This document shows positions 63,833-64,000 of a stretch of 64,000 nucleotides of DNA, piece by piece. Source of the stretch: Mercurialis annua (lineage: Eukaryota > Streptophyta > Magnoliopsida > Malpighiales > Euphorbiaceae); contig NC_065570.1 of assembly GCF_937616625.2 (NCBI RefSeq), positions 44,879,665-44,943,664 of the forward strand. The letters run 5' to 3'. Position numbers and translations under genes: made by a program. Under the pieces are notes generated by a model. That model saw only the letters and a list, made by a program, of their open reading frames with translations. It made no database searches and was not told the origin of the DNA. Within the stretch, counting starts at the first letter, position 1. Each line of letters opens with the position of its first letter.

Positions 63833-64000
63833 TTGGTTGCAATAGAAGAACGTAAAAAAAAGGGTGAGTAAGGTGGATCAACAGTATTGTATTTATGGAA
63901 AAGGCAAAGGTTAAAAATCAAAAAAGAAAAGATCATAATGTCTTTTTCAAAAGACAAAACAATCATCGTATTTGTGAGATTAAAATTTCTGGGAAGCGAC
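63833..64000. other. End of window, no feature called
   Basis: AT-rich sequence after the S17 pseudogene; nothing recognised. Confidence 0.5.

Overview
This window looks like nuclear DNA of a eudicot plant. The evidence is one long spliceosomal gene with a plant-type GCN2 product, an intact eukaryotic tRNA-Thr gene, LTR retrotransposons primed by initiator tRNA-Met, and many plant MITE families (Stowaway, hAT-like, CACTA-like, Mutator-like). The species was not identified.

Layout. 1-17462 is a nest of transposable elements: a minus-strand Ty3/gypsy gag-protease relic split by a solo LTR that itself carries a MITE; an older LTR-like relic; a complete 9.2 kb non-coding LTR element (LARD-like) with 2.5-2.6 kb LTRs and a perfect 5-bp target duplication; and a 2.3 kb Mutator-like foldback element ending about 245 bp before the GCN2 start codon. 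17699-35907 is GCN2 on the plus strand: 29 coding exons, reading frame open throughout, 1249 residues. Its introns hold a TRIM and several MITEs. 36284-43250 is a minus-strand LINE relic split by a Ty1/copia element (5-bp TSD), which is itself split by a hAT MITE (8-bp TSD). 43250-54290 is AT-rich and gene-poor. It holds a 3.2 kb Mutator-like foldback element with a 9-bp TSD, pieces of another foldback family, two small MITEs and a tRNA-Thr(UGU) gene. 54290-63510 is minus-strand gypsy material: an RT relic and an Athila-like gag/protease element whose region between protease and polypurine tract has no recognisable RT or integrase. 63585-63830 is a frameshifted pseudogene of an organelle-type ribosomal protein S17.

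Function. Only GCN2 (uncharged-tRNA-activated eIF2-alpha kinase) and the tRNA-Thr gene look functional; both belong to translation and its control, but nothing in the sequence links them. The rest is repeats. The most unusual signal is that several unrelated elements carry local arrays of short, different, nearly perfect palindromes (cores GTCACGCCCGTGAC, TGTGCGAACGCACA, TGCACGATCCGTGCA, TTCCAAATGGAA), with unit number differing even between the two LTRs of one element.

Coordinates of exons, LTR ends and TSDs were read by eye. Alignment, RNA-seq and database searches were not available.
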